Positions 19,202-34,100 of a DNA stretch of 64,000 bases are shown here, in pieces. The notes under the pieces are model-generated. The model made no database searches, was not told the origin of the DNA, and was given only the letters and a program-made list of their open reading frames with translations. The translations under genes and the position numbers were made by a program. Within the stretch, counting starts at the first letter, position 1; the number at the start of each line of letters is the position of its first letter. Source of the stretch: a virus; IMG/VR virus record IMGVR_UViG_3300030019_000570, positions 48,426-112,425 of that record; one strand, 5' to 3'.

Positions 19202-22200
19202 TATTTATTACATTTAGTTTCTAATACACCATTTATAGATGTTAGACTATTTAAAATTTGTTTTTCTAAATTCTTTCTTTCCTCACTAGCAATTTCAGAT
19301 TCATCTAAAGAGTCTAATAAAGTATAATATCTATTCTTAACAGAATCAACAATATCAACTGGATTTTCAATATCAGACATATCTTGAGATCTAGCTACAG
19401 ATTTTTGTTCTAAATCTCTCTTTCCAAATATCTGTAAATATAATACATGTCTAAAATCTTTATCAGTTTTAATTCTATCCATTAATTTTGGGATTAGATT
19501 TTTATCTAAGTCCATCATCCTTTGGAATTCTACGAATTTTCTTGAGAAAGTGTTAGGATTTTCCATATCTTGTGAGAAAAATATAGTTGCTCTATTTCCA
19601 CCAAATCGTCCTTCGTTGACTAAATGATTATACAAATATAGTAAATCTAAAGCTCTAATATTCTCAGAATTGTACTTATTTGATCCAGGATCAGTCTGAG
19701 ATACTTTGATATTTAAATTATATTTATCATCACGATTTTCATTAAATAAATTGAGACCATGTTGAATCTTAGTCATTATTTTATGATTTGATTTATCATC
19801 ATAGAATTTAATCTGACGTTGCATATTGAATATTTTATTGTTTCCAAACTTATAATCTTTTAAGAAGTTATTACTCTTAAATTTAGATTTAAGTGAATTA
19901 ATTAAATAATTCTCCATAATATATTTGTATTGTGCTAATCCAAATTCAGTTCCAAGATCAATAATTCTATAAGGAGTATTTAAAGATTCTTCTTTAGTAT
20001 CAGGATCTGTACTTAATTTAATTTCAGAAGTACTAATCCTTTGTTTATCAGGATCGAGTATATTCATCTCTTTTATATTTAAGTATTTCATGATTTGAAC
20101 AATGTCTAATTGTAAATTTAAATTTTTAAGCCATTCTTGTGATACATAATTATCATAAGCATCACCTGCTCCAGATAGTACTTTTTCTCTAAGTTGTACA
20201 GAATTATCGATATTTGACATTGCTCTTGTTTGTTTAACAATATCTTTATGGTCTAATTCACCATTATCTCTACCTATATCAACTAAAGCATGAGTAAAAT
20301 CAGTAACGAAAGCATATTTATTAATATCAGTTCTCATTGTTTTTTCACTATAATTAAATGATTTCAACATTCCATTAAAGTGAGGTAACTTATTTACAAC
20401 ATCTAATACATTGAATGTATATTTCAATAAATTATAATAACCTGTAACAGCTTCAAAATATCTTGGTTCTGTTGTAATAGGATGATCCATACTTTCGTAA
20501 TAACGATTGATATCAACTCCACCAAATACAATTCCAGCTAATACAGCATCAGATAATCTTCCTTTAATATAACCTTCTGATAAATGAGGTTTGTCAGTTT
20601 TAATTATTCTAACTAACTCAGGTAATAAAGTTTTATTAAATTCTTTAAGTATTAAAGTTTGTTCAGATGAAGATGCTTCATTTCATTGTTTTTTAACATT
20701 ATTTAAATCCGTTTTAACTTCTTCAAATATTGTATTTTGTTGAGATGTAACAACTGAATTAATTTTTCTAACAATATTATATATATCAATTTCAGAAGCT
20801 TTAATACCTTGATTAGCAGATAGTAATCCACCCAAAGTTTTAAGTTCTTTAGAATAGTTATAAATTTTAATAAACTCATCAAAATAAGCTTTATTAATTC
20901 CAGCTTTAGCAGGATTAAGTTTTCCTAATTGTGCATCAATTGATGAACTTTTACCAGATTTAAAGAAGTCTTCTTGTAAAGCAGCTTTAATTTTTAACGC
21001 ATCATCACTAGTCATAAATTTACCAATAAGTGCTTCATCCATTCCTAATACTAACATATAAATATGCATTGAAGCAAAATCTATACCAGCATTAATTTTA
21101 GCTAACATTAACTCTTTAGCATTATCAGTTGCAAGAGATAATAAAGCAGATATATTTAAAGCCGGATCATTTTCATCAAGAACTTTAGATAACTCTAATT
21201 TCTCTTCATCGTTAAATAAAGATCCATCTTTCTTAGTTAGATTAACTTCTTTAAGATTTTTATATACAATATCTTCTAAAGTTTTAGTTGCTTTTTCTGT
21301 TAAGTTTAATCCTCCAATCTTTTTAAGATTGTAGTTCTTACCTAAAATATGAAAGTTTCTACTAAAGAATTCATTATCTTCTGATGTTACTTCACCATTA
21401 TAATAATTAGAATAATATGTAACTAAAGCAAAATAATCTTTAAGTCCTGTAGCAGCAGCTCCAATTACTTTTTTACCTACAGCATTTTGTTCTTGTTGTA
21501 AGAATGTTGTATGACCATCATAATTACTTAAAGCATAAGAACCATCAATTTTCTTACCAATTTCTGTATACTTACCAAATGAGATTGGAGAATAAGATGC
21601 AACTTGATTTCTAGGACTAGTACTTAATGCAATTAACTTATTAACTACAAAGTTTTTAAATCCATTTTCATTATTGTATTTATTATGTTTAGATAATTGT
21701 TTAATAAATTTATCAGCAATTAAATCATTTTCACTATCAATATATTTAATTTCAGGATGATCTTTCAAATAGTTATAAATATCAGCTCTTTCTTTTAATC
21801 TAAATGGATTCATGGTTGTAGGAATAACAAATGTTTCGCCTTCAAACTTTCCTCTAGTATATTCCTTTCCATTAGGTGCAGGAAGTCTTAAAGAATCTCT
21901 AACGTTATCATCAGATGAGAAATCAAAGAATGGTGATCATTTTTCAAAAGAACCATTTCTATAATCATACATCATCATATAAACTTTATCAATATCAAAG
22001 TCAGAACCTTGTAACCATAATTGTCAGTGAGATACAAATGCATTATTCAAGTGTTCTTGAGTATATGCTACAGTATTCATAGACATAAATGATTGATAAG
22101 CTTGTGCAGGAATACGAGCACTTAATGATAGATTAGACATTTTCCATGAATTAAACATAGTATTTTTCAAGTTAAACACATAACTGTCTTTAGCTCTACT

Positions 22201-25200
22201 TTCTCTTAATTTATCACGATATCCACCAGTATCTCAAAGATAACTACTAATATCTTTTGTTTTAGAATCTTGAGATAAACCTGCTGTTTTAGCAGCATTT
22301 TTCATTTCAAGATAATACTTTTGTTTATTTTTCAAATAAGTTCTTGATGCAGCATCATTTGTATTATCAACTAAAAGTTTATATACATCTAATAAAGAAT
22401 CAAGATTATCATCAGATACAATATTTTTATTAATGTTCATAAAATCATTTACATCAATTAGATCAAATTTGTTTTTACTACCACTAATAAATGATTTTAA
22501 ATCTTCTAAAGAATTAACAACTAACATTTCATTATTTGATTTATCTTTAAATAATTTACTACCTTCTGGAAGATTATACATCTTTTTACCTTGCATATCT
22601 TTACGAACTCTTACATCCTTTCCATTAAAATTTTCAGTAGATTCGTTAACAAAAAATGATTCTCCAATTTGAGTATCTTTTCTTTTTAAAACATCATTGT
22701 CAATTGTATATCTATTATCAGAATTTATAATAATACCTAATTTCTTTCCAGTCTTTGAGTCAGATAAAAATACATCACGTTCTAATTTTCTAGGAACATT
22801 TAATGCATTATTGATAATATTTCCAAAGAAATTCGGAGTTATATCAGCATGTTTAAATTCTTCTAATGAAAATTCAGATTGATAAACTTTAGGAATAATA
22901 TTTTCAGCATGTTTATGTACATAATCACTAATTATATCTGTACTAAGATATTCAGCTTCTGGATCAATACCATAAGCAAATGTATCATTCTTTTCAGAAC
23001 CACCTGATTTATATTTAAATATTTCATCAAAAGGATTAGCTGTTGTAGCGTCAGATGTTCTTTTAAAAATAACACCTTTTTCTAATAAAGTATATGATCT
23101 ATTAACTCATTTTTGCAAATATTTACCAATAAATTCATAATAATCTCTCATGTAATCTTTATGAGTTTCATGAGTATCTAATGGCATCATACTATGTATT
23201 GATTTAAAACGTTCATCATTCTTTGATAAATAATCAATGAAATTCAATACTTGTGGATGTGGAGCAAATACTCCAGTTTTCTTCCAAACCTTTATAGCTT
23301 GTTCAAAATTTCATTTAAGTTGAACTGCTTCTAAATCAAATGAGTTTTGACGTAGTCCATTAACATTATAAGTAATTTCAACAGGTTTTAAATCTCTAGT
23401 AAGTCCATATATTTTTTCAAATTCATATTGACTATTTTCAAATAAATTCTTAAAGTTATAATAATTTTCAATTCTATCAAGATTAATTATATTGTTAGAT
23501 TTATTATATTCAACTCCTCCAATTTCAACAGCATTATTATCTGTAAAAATAATTCGTATTGTATCTAAAGGATTGATTTCATTTAATAATACAGGTTTAG
23601 GTTTGAATTCATCAGAAAAATTTAAAACATGATCAATCTTAGATTTTAATTTATCATATTCAGTATCACCAATTGGAACAAATGATGCTTTAAGTTCATC
23701 AGAAAGTTTATCAAATTTACTAAGGATATCATCCATTATATATGTCTTGCCAACATTGTTCTCATAAATCTTCATAATGCCCTGAGATGGATTTAAAACC
23801 ATCGCAGCACCCCTAAATTTACGACGAATATAATCCGTATTTATTTTAGAAATTATTGATGAAACAAATTGTTTATAAATTGTTTTATTACCATAAGGTA
23901 TAAAATCAGAATCAGCAGGATTTAAAGTAGCTTCAACATTTTTATATAAAGAATCAACAATAATTTTACTGTTATTTATTTGTGAACTATTCTCTAAACT
24001 TTTTACAAATAATTTAGTCAGTTGTTTCAGTTTATCTTCTCCACCTAACTTTTGGAATTGTTTTAAAGTATTATCAATTATTGATCCAATTCCATTATAT
24101 AAATCATTAAATAACTCAGGAGCTGCATTGTTTTCAGATGCAGCAGAAAGTACTTGTGTAATTTCAGATACAGATGATTCATCAGAAGTGTGACCAGCAT
24201 CTAATTGAATTCCAAAAAATGATGTATCAAAGTTAAACCAATTAGGTTTTGACTTATTAGTATGATGTAAAACATCAGTATGATTGATATTAGTTGCACC
24301 ATTTTTAACAGCAGATTCAGGTAAAAACATTGCAATCATTTTATCTTTTAATTTCAATCCTCCATTTAAAGCATGCTTTTTAATGATTTCATTTACTATT
24401 TGAATTGATTGTTCAGTTTGAACAATTTTTTCAATCGTTCTACCATTTAAAAGTTTAGTAATCTTTTTAGATGAAAATGCTCCACCAAAGGCTTCTCATA
24501 AATCAAATAAGTTTTTAATTTTTAATGGTTGAATTTCAATATCTCCATTTGCATTAGCGTAACTTAATTCATAACTTGTTTTACCTTTACCATCAGCTTT
24601 TTTAATAGAAATAACTTGTCTAAATTCTCCGTTAATTGGAATATATAAATTATCAAGATCAATACTTAAAGCTTCTCCTGTAAGAGATGTAAATATATTA
24701 TCATGATCAGAATCTTTGAATATATCAAAATGATTCATTTTCTTCATCCATTCTCTTTGATTATAAGGAGAATTGATACTAGTTCTAATATTTTCATTAG
24801 TCATTCCAAATGTAGCACATTTCAAAAAAGTACTATGTCCATTGTGAATAGAAGTACCAATTGGTTTTTGAGTTCCGTTTAAACCTTTACCAGGTTGAGC
24901 AGATATAGATTGAGCAACAAAGAAAGGGTTAGCAGGAATACCACCATCAAATACTTTTTGATCATCTGATGCACCAACTTGATTAAATACTTGAGCTTCT
25001 GGATCTTTAAATATTGCTAATTTAATTTGAGGTTCAATTCCTTGAGGACCTTTATTAAATATTGTCATACTAGCTCCAGTAATTACCATACGTTTTGTAA
25101 AACCTGTAGTTCTTTCTTTTTCTTCTAATCTCCAATCATTAAATCATCCTGATTCTTTAGTATTGATTTCAATAAAACTCTTTTTAAATGGGTGAATATA

Positions 25201-28155
25201 TGCACCTTTAGTAGAAAGATTTTCATATTGACTTAATATTAAATTTCTAGACCACATATATTTTCTACCTAATTCAGATAGTTCAGTACCATCAGCATTA
25301 TTCAATTTAAGATTACTAACTGATATTCTTTTACCATCTTCCATATTATAATCAAAAATATCATCAACATCTATATTAAAATGTTTAGCTATTTGTTCAG
25401 CAATGTGTTCAGATTTAACATGATAAGTTCCTTCGAATTTAGTATTTAATTTGATTTCTTTTGGAGAAATATGTGTATTTTCTAATGTTCAAGAAGCTAA
25501 ACTTCCTTCCATATTTTTACTCCATTCATTAAATAATGATTGATCATTAAATATCATGAAATTAGTTTTAAGAGCTTGATTAATTTTCAAAGCCTTTTTA
25601 CCATCAACTGAATATTCAGAATAATGTAAATCTCTAACTATTTCAGGATTTCTAAAATTATCATCATTACTATGATTATGTGTATAAGATCTTGTTAATT
25701 TTTCAATAGCTTTAACACTAGTATTTTTTTCAAAGAATTCTTCAATTTGACTAATTTTATCTTTAGGATCACGTACTGTAGATAATGAAGATGAATTATC
25801 AATCAATAATAAATCAGCATGAATATTATTTATAACTGATGTATAATATTGTAATTGATTTTGTTTAAAGTGAGATTTTAATTCATCACTTGATAATTTA
25901 GCTAGTGTTCCACCTAAGTTATCTGTAACATTTGAATTAATTTCTAAAGCTAATATCTTACCTTTATCAGAAAAATTCCAAGGTTGAATAAACATTCTAT
26001 CTTCATTAATACTTGACATTAAGAAATTTCTAGTAAATGCAAGTTTAAATAAATCTTTTGAATTTAATTCATCAATTGATTTAGCTTCATTTTTACCAAC
26101 TACTTCACTTATAATAGCAGTACCTTTTATTAGATTAGGATTTTGTTTAAAGAAAGTATTAGCATTTGCTTTAGCTAATAATCTTCCAGTTAATGCTCCA
26201 ACATAAGCAATTGACATAGTTGGTCATGAATCACCTTCCGAACTTTTAACTTGTGTTACAACGTTATATTTTTCTTCTTGATGTCTTAATTTAAATAACT
26301 TTTTAAAGTCAAATTCTTTAGATACATTATCTTCTTGTAGTTTAGCTATAATTTCATCATTAGTTAATACTCTATCAGCTAAAGAGACATCTTCATTCAT
26401 AACTTTAATATCTTTCATTAAAAGATTTTCTAATGATTTTCTAGTATTAGCTGTTAATGGATCTGATTCAGATTTAGTAGAACCTAAAAATGATTCTTTA
26501 CTTTCTTTAGATAACTGTATATCAGCATATTTATCAATAAATGCAAATACTCCACCATAAGTAGAAAAATCAGCATCTCTAAATATAGTAGAATCTGTTT
26601 TAAGTTTTTGCTTATAAGAAACTGTATTATTTACAAGTTGTTTGAAATCCACACCTACTTTAGTATCCATATGTAGATTGTCAACAGTTGTACCATTTCC
26701 TTCTACATCTTCCGATCTATATGTATTTTTAACTGTATTTCTTATAGCGTGAATTAATATTTGTTCAATATCAATTGGTTTATCAGATATACCGATATTA
26801 GTTGCTTTCCATTCATTAAATAATCCCACAACTCCAGTATCTCTATGATATAAGAAATCATGAATACTATACATATAATTTTTAATGATACTTAAATCAT
26901 CATATTTATCAGATTCATTTACTAAAGCTTTTAATATTGTTCTGAATGGTATATCGTTATTATCACGTTCATGTCTTTCAAATGCTTCATCAACTGTTAG
27001 TTTTGAACCTTTAATATTAAGTGTTAAGTCTTGAGGTAATGAATTCATTACTGCTCCAATAACATTAACACTAGTTGTTCCTAATGTAATACGATTATTT
27101 CCAAATAAATATCCTGAAGTTTTATCTCCATTTGATTCTTCAGATTCTTCAATTACATTGTGTTGTTTGAATGGGATGATATTAGAAAGTAATTTAAATA
27201 AACTTGAAGTATGATGTGATACATCAGTTCCTTCTATTGAATCAGAAGCTCATGTTGAAGTAGATGCTCCTTTAAATTTTAATGTATATTTAAATTCACT
27301 ATTAGAAGGAGGTGCATATGTATTCATCCCATCCGGATTTACATTTATTACATCTCCATGTTTTTCTGACATTAATTTATCAAAATTTGTAAGAATCAAC
27401 ATTCTTATATATCCTGATGTAGTTGAAATACCTTTAGTATCAATACTATATTTATCTAAAGCTTCAAATTTAGTTGTTACTGATTCTAATACTTTAGAAT
27501 ATGGTGTTTTACCATCTGTATCTGGAAAAAATAAATCAGGATTCAATCTAAATGCACGAGATCCAGTAGAATCTTTATCTGTATTATACAGATTAGAATC
27601 TTTTACTTCAGTTACTCCTGAAACTTTAGTTAGATATTTTCAAATATCATTCTTATAAACAAAGATATTATGTTCCAATGCTAAATCAGATACTACAAAG
27701 TTATTAAATCCGTTATCCCTGTTATCGTTATTAACGAATGAAACAGCATACATAGCGTACTCTAATTCAGAATCTAAAAAATTTTCAAGTGATTTATCAT
27801 GTTTTAATAGTTTTGCTATATTTGAAGCATCTATTAAAGTTGGATTAGTTGATAACGATCCAGATGTTTTAGATAGTCCATATCTAACTTGAGATATAAT
27901 CTCATTAATATTATCAGAAGTTAAGTTAGGTTTGTTTAACTTTGACATTGATAAATATAACGAATTGAAATCATACACCCGTGCTTCAGGAGATTCTTCT
28001 ATTCCCTTTAATATAAAATCTGACGCAGCAGATATTTCTTCATTTAATTTTTCATTATCTACTAAATCAGAACCGAAAATACCAAGGGGTTCTATCCCCT
28101 TGGCACCATTCAGTTTCTTGATTATTGCTTTAAAATTTTGTGAACATTTACTCAT
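19201..28155 (-). CDS. crAss-like virion RNA polymerase, single chain (2984 aa, TGA=Trp)
   Basis: A frame of 2985 codons from the ATG at 28153-28155 to the TAA at 19201-19203, with TGA=Trp at 27640, 27250, 26224, 25489, 25144, 24496, 23311, 22234, 22024, 21937 and 20683 among others. The catalytic loop D-F-D-I-D lies at residues 2052-2056 (21988-22002), in the context QGSDFDIDKVYMM. This is the magnesium-binding motif of the single-chain crAss-like RNA polymerases (such as that of phage phi14:2), which resemble eukaryotic RNAi polymerases and travel inside the virion to transcribe early genes on infection. It is longer than the phi14:2 enzyme. Upstream (right) is the helicase-bearing protein, eight bases away. 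The promoters it recognises are not evident in this window. Confidence 0.93.
21988..22002 (-). other. RNA polymerase catalytic loop DFDID
   Basis: Five codons for Asp-Phe-Asp-Ile-Asp, residues 2052-2056. The three aspartates are the expected metal ligands. Two Trp residues a few positions upstream are encoded by one TGA and one TGG. Confidence 0.9.
28082..28103 (-). other. intragenic 5'-proximal hairpin in RNA polymerase gene
   Basis: CCAAGGGG (28082-28089) pairs perfectly with CCCCTTGG (28096-28103) around a 6-base loop, 52 bases after the start codon. It is encoded by G- and C-ending codons that are rare in the rest of the gene. Confidence 0.75.
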
Positions 28156-28162
28156 TTTTTAT

Positions 28163-31100
28163 TTAAAATTTACAATTGTATTGGTTATTATCATTTAATC
28201 CACTTAATACTAGATTTTTGATTAATGAATTGTTTTTATTAAGTTGAACATTTTTATCAGGACCTAATTCAAATAATGAACTTAGGGCACTAGTTATATT
28301 TAATCCGTCCATCTTTAACACTCCATTTTCAACATCTAAATCATCATAATTTTGATCAATAAATCCATTTATTATTTTGCTTACTACAGCTTTACTTTTT
28401 TCAACATCTTTTGCTTTGTCAAACAAATTACCAAGTGGAACTCCAAATGTATTACCTTCAAAATCAAATGATATGTGATTTGGTATTTCTACTCCAACTA
28501 ATGTTGGTTCAGTTTTTACATTATTAGTATTTACTTCGTTTCCACCAATCTTACTTAATATTTTATCCATATTTAACATAATTTGATTAGGTTCAACAGG
28601 ATATTGCATTTCATAATTATTATTAGTAGATACTGGTAATTTACCTTCAAATTCACCACTAACAGCAGGAGAATCAATAATAGTATTGTAATAGATAGGT
28701 TTGTCATAAGTTTGAACAAAACTATTAAATCTAGTTACAGTATCTTCGTATTGAGATTTACCTTCTGTCATTATATTATGTATAACATATAAAGGATTTG
28801 GAATTTTAACAGGTATAACATCTCTAAATCTATTTCCGATTATGGATTTTAATTTAGGATTTTCTAATAAATCATCAAAAGTTTTTTGAGTTGATGCATC
28901 ATTGTTTATAAATCGCCCTAAATCCATTAAAGTTTCTACAATATGAAATGATTCTAAATCATTCTTAGATAAATAATTTTTCCAAGAAATATGATTAACC
29001 ATATCATCAATAATAGTATCAATGTTTTTACCAGCAACTTGTTCAGATTTTAAGAAATCATAGAATACTTTCCATCCAGTATATTTAGACATTAATGCTA
29101 ATTTTTTATATTTAGCATCTACATCTGTTTCATGGTCAGCAAGATGTTCTTGATTTTTTAATTTCTTATCAGCTTTAAGTTCTGTATCAGCTGTAGTTAT
29201 TTGTGTTCAAGCTTCACTTAAAGTTCTACTTTTAGCATTTAATACAACTAATTTAGAATATTTAATATTTCCTTTAACATATTCAATAGTAACATAAGGT
29301 CTATAAGCATATCGGTTGTAATATTCTTCCGAGTTTCTTAATGTGAATTCATCATTAGTTTCATTCTTACCTTGAGTATTATAAGGAGTTTGTCTGTATT
29401 CTTCCATTGTTTTTTTAATATATTTAAGATAATCTCCATTTTGTAATACACCATGTGCATCATATTTTGGACCTCTAAATACTTTAATCTCACTAATGAA
29501 AGCTCCTGGAAATTTAGCTTTTAAATCTTTTACAGTTATAGCAGAATCCTTTTTAAAGGCATCTTTTTGAGCATCATTCATAGTTGGAACTTGAACTCCC
29601 ATATATGTTTTAATATCAGCACTATCAACTGTAATATCTCCTTTACTTGCTAAATCATATAACTTAGAAAGTTTTTCGAAATCAACATTAGCTTTAACAG
29701 CAGGATTTGAAATATCAGGCAATGCTGAAAGAGTTATAAAATGATTTGCACCACCAATTTCAACATTCATTCCAAGAACATAAATATCTTTACCTTTTAA
29801 AGCATTACTATTTACTAGTTTACCATAAGGATCAGTATACTCTCCACTTTTAAGTTTTCTTATTACTAAATCTTTTTGTTTAGTATCATTATTAAATAAT
29901 CTAAAATCATCAGGTCTAGTATAAATTGTGTTATCAATTGTAGAAAATAATACTAAATTTTTCCATTTAATATAATCGCCAACAACATCTCTAACACTTT
30001 GATCAGATATATTTACTAATCTAAGAATTGAACCTAAATCAGTTCCAGTACTATTCTTTATTAAGTCATCAATATCAATATCAGATCCAATTATTTTATC
30101 TAAGTTATTAGAAATATCATGAATTCCAATATTATTAAAGAATGAATATCCTAATATATTACTAGGATCTTTAGTTTGAACAGTAGTAGAAATTGGAGTA
30201 ATTATTTCAGGGTCTGAAGTTTCTTTCCAATCGGTATTAAATTTCTCATTTACAACTTTAACATCTTTATGTTTTATAGGATCAGATTGTTTATAATCCT
30301 TTGTCATATCTGATAATTCATCAATTCTCTTAGTTAAGAAATCTTTAGCTCTATCGTTATCAAATACTTTTTCTTCTGTACTTAATGACATTTCTGTTTT
30401 AATTCCAAAATTATCTAATAGAGTTTTAGAACCAACAATTAAAGTTCCAATTTTAGATCTAGTAACAAGAGTATATAAACTACGTATAGTATCAAAATCA
30501 GAATCAGATATTTTAATTGGATCAAGAATTACTACTTGATCAAATTCTTCACCTTGTACATTTTTAGAATAAACTTTAATGTCAGCAGATTGAATACCTA
30601 AAGTACTTGTAATTAAAGATTGTGTTGAATCAGATAATTTACCACTATCAGTTAAGAACACAATTTCTTTAGAAGTATCTAATTTTAAAAGATCAGCTTT
30701 TGTAAGATTATCTACAAACTTATCTCCATTTAAAAATGTTTTATCATAATAAACTAAAGTAGGTCTATATTTAATAGGTTCTTTCAAATATGAATCTCTA
30801 TAAATAGCATCTGTAAAATTCTCCATAAGAATACAATTATCATTATGGTGTACATTCTTAGATCTAATTGTACTTTTAAGTTTAATAGATCTAGGAGTAG
30901 ATATATTCTGTGTAGAAAATGATGTAGTACCAATTTTACTTCCATTTTGTAAATTATCACCCATTGCAATAACATAGTAGTTATTGTTTTTAGCTAGATA
31001 ATTAAACATTTGCCATTCAAGTGTAGATAATTGACTCATCTCATCAATCATTACAATTTTAGAACCTTCAATATTATGACCTAAGAATACAGAATCTAAC

Positions 31101-34100
31101 CATTTTTCATTTATAGCAACTGCACCATCTCCTTCACCTTTTATAAAAATCTCAGGATTTAAATCATCATATTTATCTTGTTCTATTAAATTTAATTGTT
31201 CCATGTATTCATCATACTTAGAACCAATCATTGTTTTAATGTAGTCTTTAATTAAGTCTTCTTTTATTTCAACAGATACCTGATTCTTTAAATTCTCTTT
31301 TAATCCAGTAAGTGTTTTAGGTGTTGGTGCTAAAGCATGAATAGAAATATTTTCACTCGGAACTTTAGAATCAATTATCATTCTTAAAGGAAAGTTTCCT
31401 AAAATTGTAGTTTTACCTGTTCCAGCAGAGCCAAGAACATTAAATACATATCCAATAGAGAAACTTCTAGATTGATCAATAGCTTGTTTATAGGCTTCTT
31501 TTTCAGTAATTGTAGTACCTGCATCTTTTGCATCAGCAAGTATAGAATTCTTTAAAGTATAAATACTAGGTTGTACAAACTCTATAGAATGAGCCATTAT
31601 ATCTTTTCCTAATCTACCATTAAAATAAGCTTGTTCTTGTCTTTGTACAAATTGTTGTACAAAAAATGGAGCTTTTACTTCCGACAAAGATACTTCATTT
31701 TCTAGTAACTTTTTATAGTTTAGATAAAAATCTTTACTACTAAGAGCCAGTACAGAATGTAAATAAAAATATCAATCTTTTTTCTCAAGTTGAGTCAAAT
31801 CCTTTGTCAGATTAGAATCCTTACCATCAATAATTGACTTGATAATATTTTCAGAATTATCATTGCCTTTAAACGGAGCAAAAACTTCATCTAATTTGTC
31901 TGTCAAGTTTCCTTCAGCATTATGAAAATTAGTATAAATTCTATGTTCAAATTCAGCAAGTTTACTTTCAGCTAAAACTATTTTATTAATAGCATCAAGA
32001 TCATTTTGATTTATTAAAGTTCTTCCATTCACAGTTAGTTTACCTGCTGAAATTTCAGAACCATCAGTCATTCTTTTTAAAATAGAACTAACTAATGCTG
32101 TTTTGATTAAATTATGTTCTTCAATTAAAGATCCAGAGTTTCTTTCTGCAAGAGTTTTAAAATAGTTTAATTTATCTGAAATGAAAGTTAAATCATCATT
32201 TATGATCTTAGCTGACGTACTATCAACCAATCCAAATTTTCCACTAACTTCTTCGAACTTTTCAGCAGCCATATTTAATGAAACATTATAACCATACAAA
32301 TCACCACCTAATCCTACTTCTGTAGAAGTCATTGCTGAAATTACAGAACGTACAGCAGTTATTGTAGATAAAGCTTTATTTAATTGATCAATTTGAACAT
32401 TATTTCTAATAAATTGAGACGGTGCTACAATATTATCAAATAAATCATAATTATCTCTTAATAGTTTAAAGAATGAAATAGGACCTGTTTTACCTCATAG
32501 ATTTATCTGAAACTCATTCAACTTGTCCAAAAACGTATTCATTTTACGTTTATTGTATTTAAGAATTTCATGAATGTTTAAATAGTCTTTATATCCACGA
32601 TCAATTAAAGCTTTACCTAATTCTGAATTTTCATCGAATTCAAAATTATCTAAATCAGGAATTAATGCAGAAAGAGAACTATTTTGAATATTTACTCTAA
32701 TTTCATTAGCAGCATCTGTTAATTCTTTAACCGCTTCATTATCTAAATCTTCACCTCTAGCAATTACATTATTAGCATATTTAATTAATAAAGATCTACG
32801 TGGTGAAATCTTATCATTGCCTTTTGTAAAAGTATAATAATCATCATCAGAATGTAGCGCTTCATTATAAACTTCTTCTAATTTAGGATCTGAATTTCCT
32901 TGATTGATAGATATTTGATCCATTTTACTTTTAACAGTAGAATTGAATACATCTTGAATTTCAGTAAGTGTTACATCAGTTCCTTTATTTTGAACATAAG
33001 TATCTAATGCTGTAACAATATCATGAGTAACTTCATCAGTATCTTTGTCAAATCAGTCTGCTAAAATTTGGTCAGCATCAGAAAAACTAATAATTCCATC
33101 TTCATTAGTAACACTAGATAATTCATCTAATACTTTATTAGCTTCAACTAATAATTTAGATTTTATTAAATCTTTATTAACAGCTTTCTTTTCATATCCA
33201 TTAACGTGGATTGTTCCAATGTTCCCAATAGTTGTAATTTCACTATCTTTGGCTAAATGTTGCATTAGAACATCTTCTGTAGCTAAATCCGCAGATTGAG
33301 AAATTGTTTCTTTCTCACCCATGATTTGTTTTACTCGTCCATTTTTACTTCCGTTATAAGCATCAAATGCTTTTTGTATAATACCGTAATCTAACTCTGT
33401 AGACGGAAGACCTAATGAATTTACAATAGCAAATAAATGTTCTTTATCTCCAGTACTTAAAGTATTAATATCCCTCTTTTGATTTAATTCTACATCAGCA
33501 TTATTAATATCAGTATTAATTTCTTCTTGAAGTGGAGCAATTTTTTCATTTATTGTATTAATTTCATCTGGTTCTGTAACAGTAGATAATTGTTCTTCTA
33601 ACTTATTTAATTCTTCAAGTTTAGGATTGATTAAAGCATCACGTCTGTTAATTATTTCAACTTTTTGTTCTTCTGGTAAACCAATTTGAATTAAATTCAT
33701 ATCGTTTAAGAAATGAGCAACATCAATATCAGTATCAGATGTAAGACTTGCAGTTCTAAAACCATTCTTATCTAATTCAGTATTTAATTGTTGTAATCAT
33801 TGTCAGTTAGTATAAGCGTCAGTTAAACTTAAACCTTTACCTTTATTTCTAAAGTTAGCTAAGAATGAACTTCTAGTATTAGCATATCCATCAGCATTAA
33901 ACTCTGCAATTGAATGTGAGAACTCTTCATTAATTTCCAAAAATCTATCAAACATTGATTTCATTTTGTTTTTAAAATCACCTTTACTTTCATCAAATAT
34001 ATTATCAAATTCTGCTTTATAAGTTTTCTTTTCAGATTCACTAAGTGAATAGAAATCTTTATCATATTTATCTTTAACATAATCGTCAACAGATAAAGAA

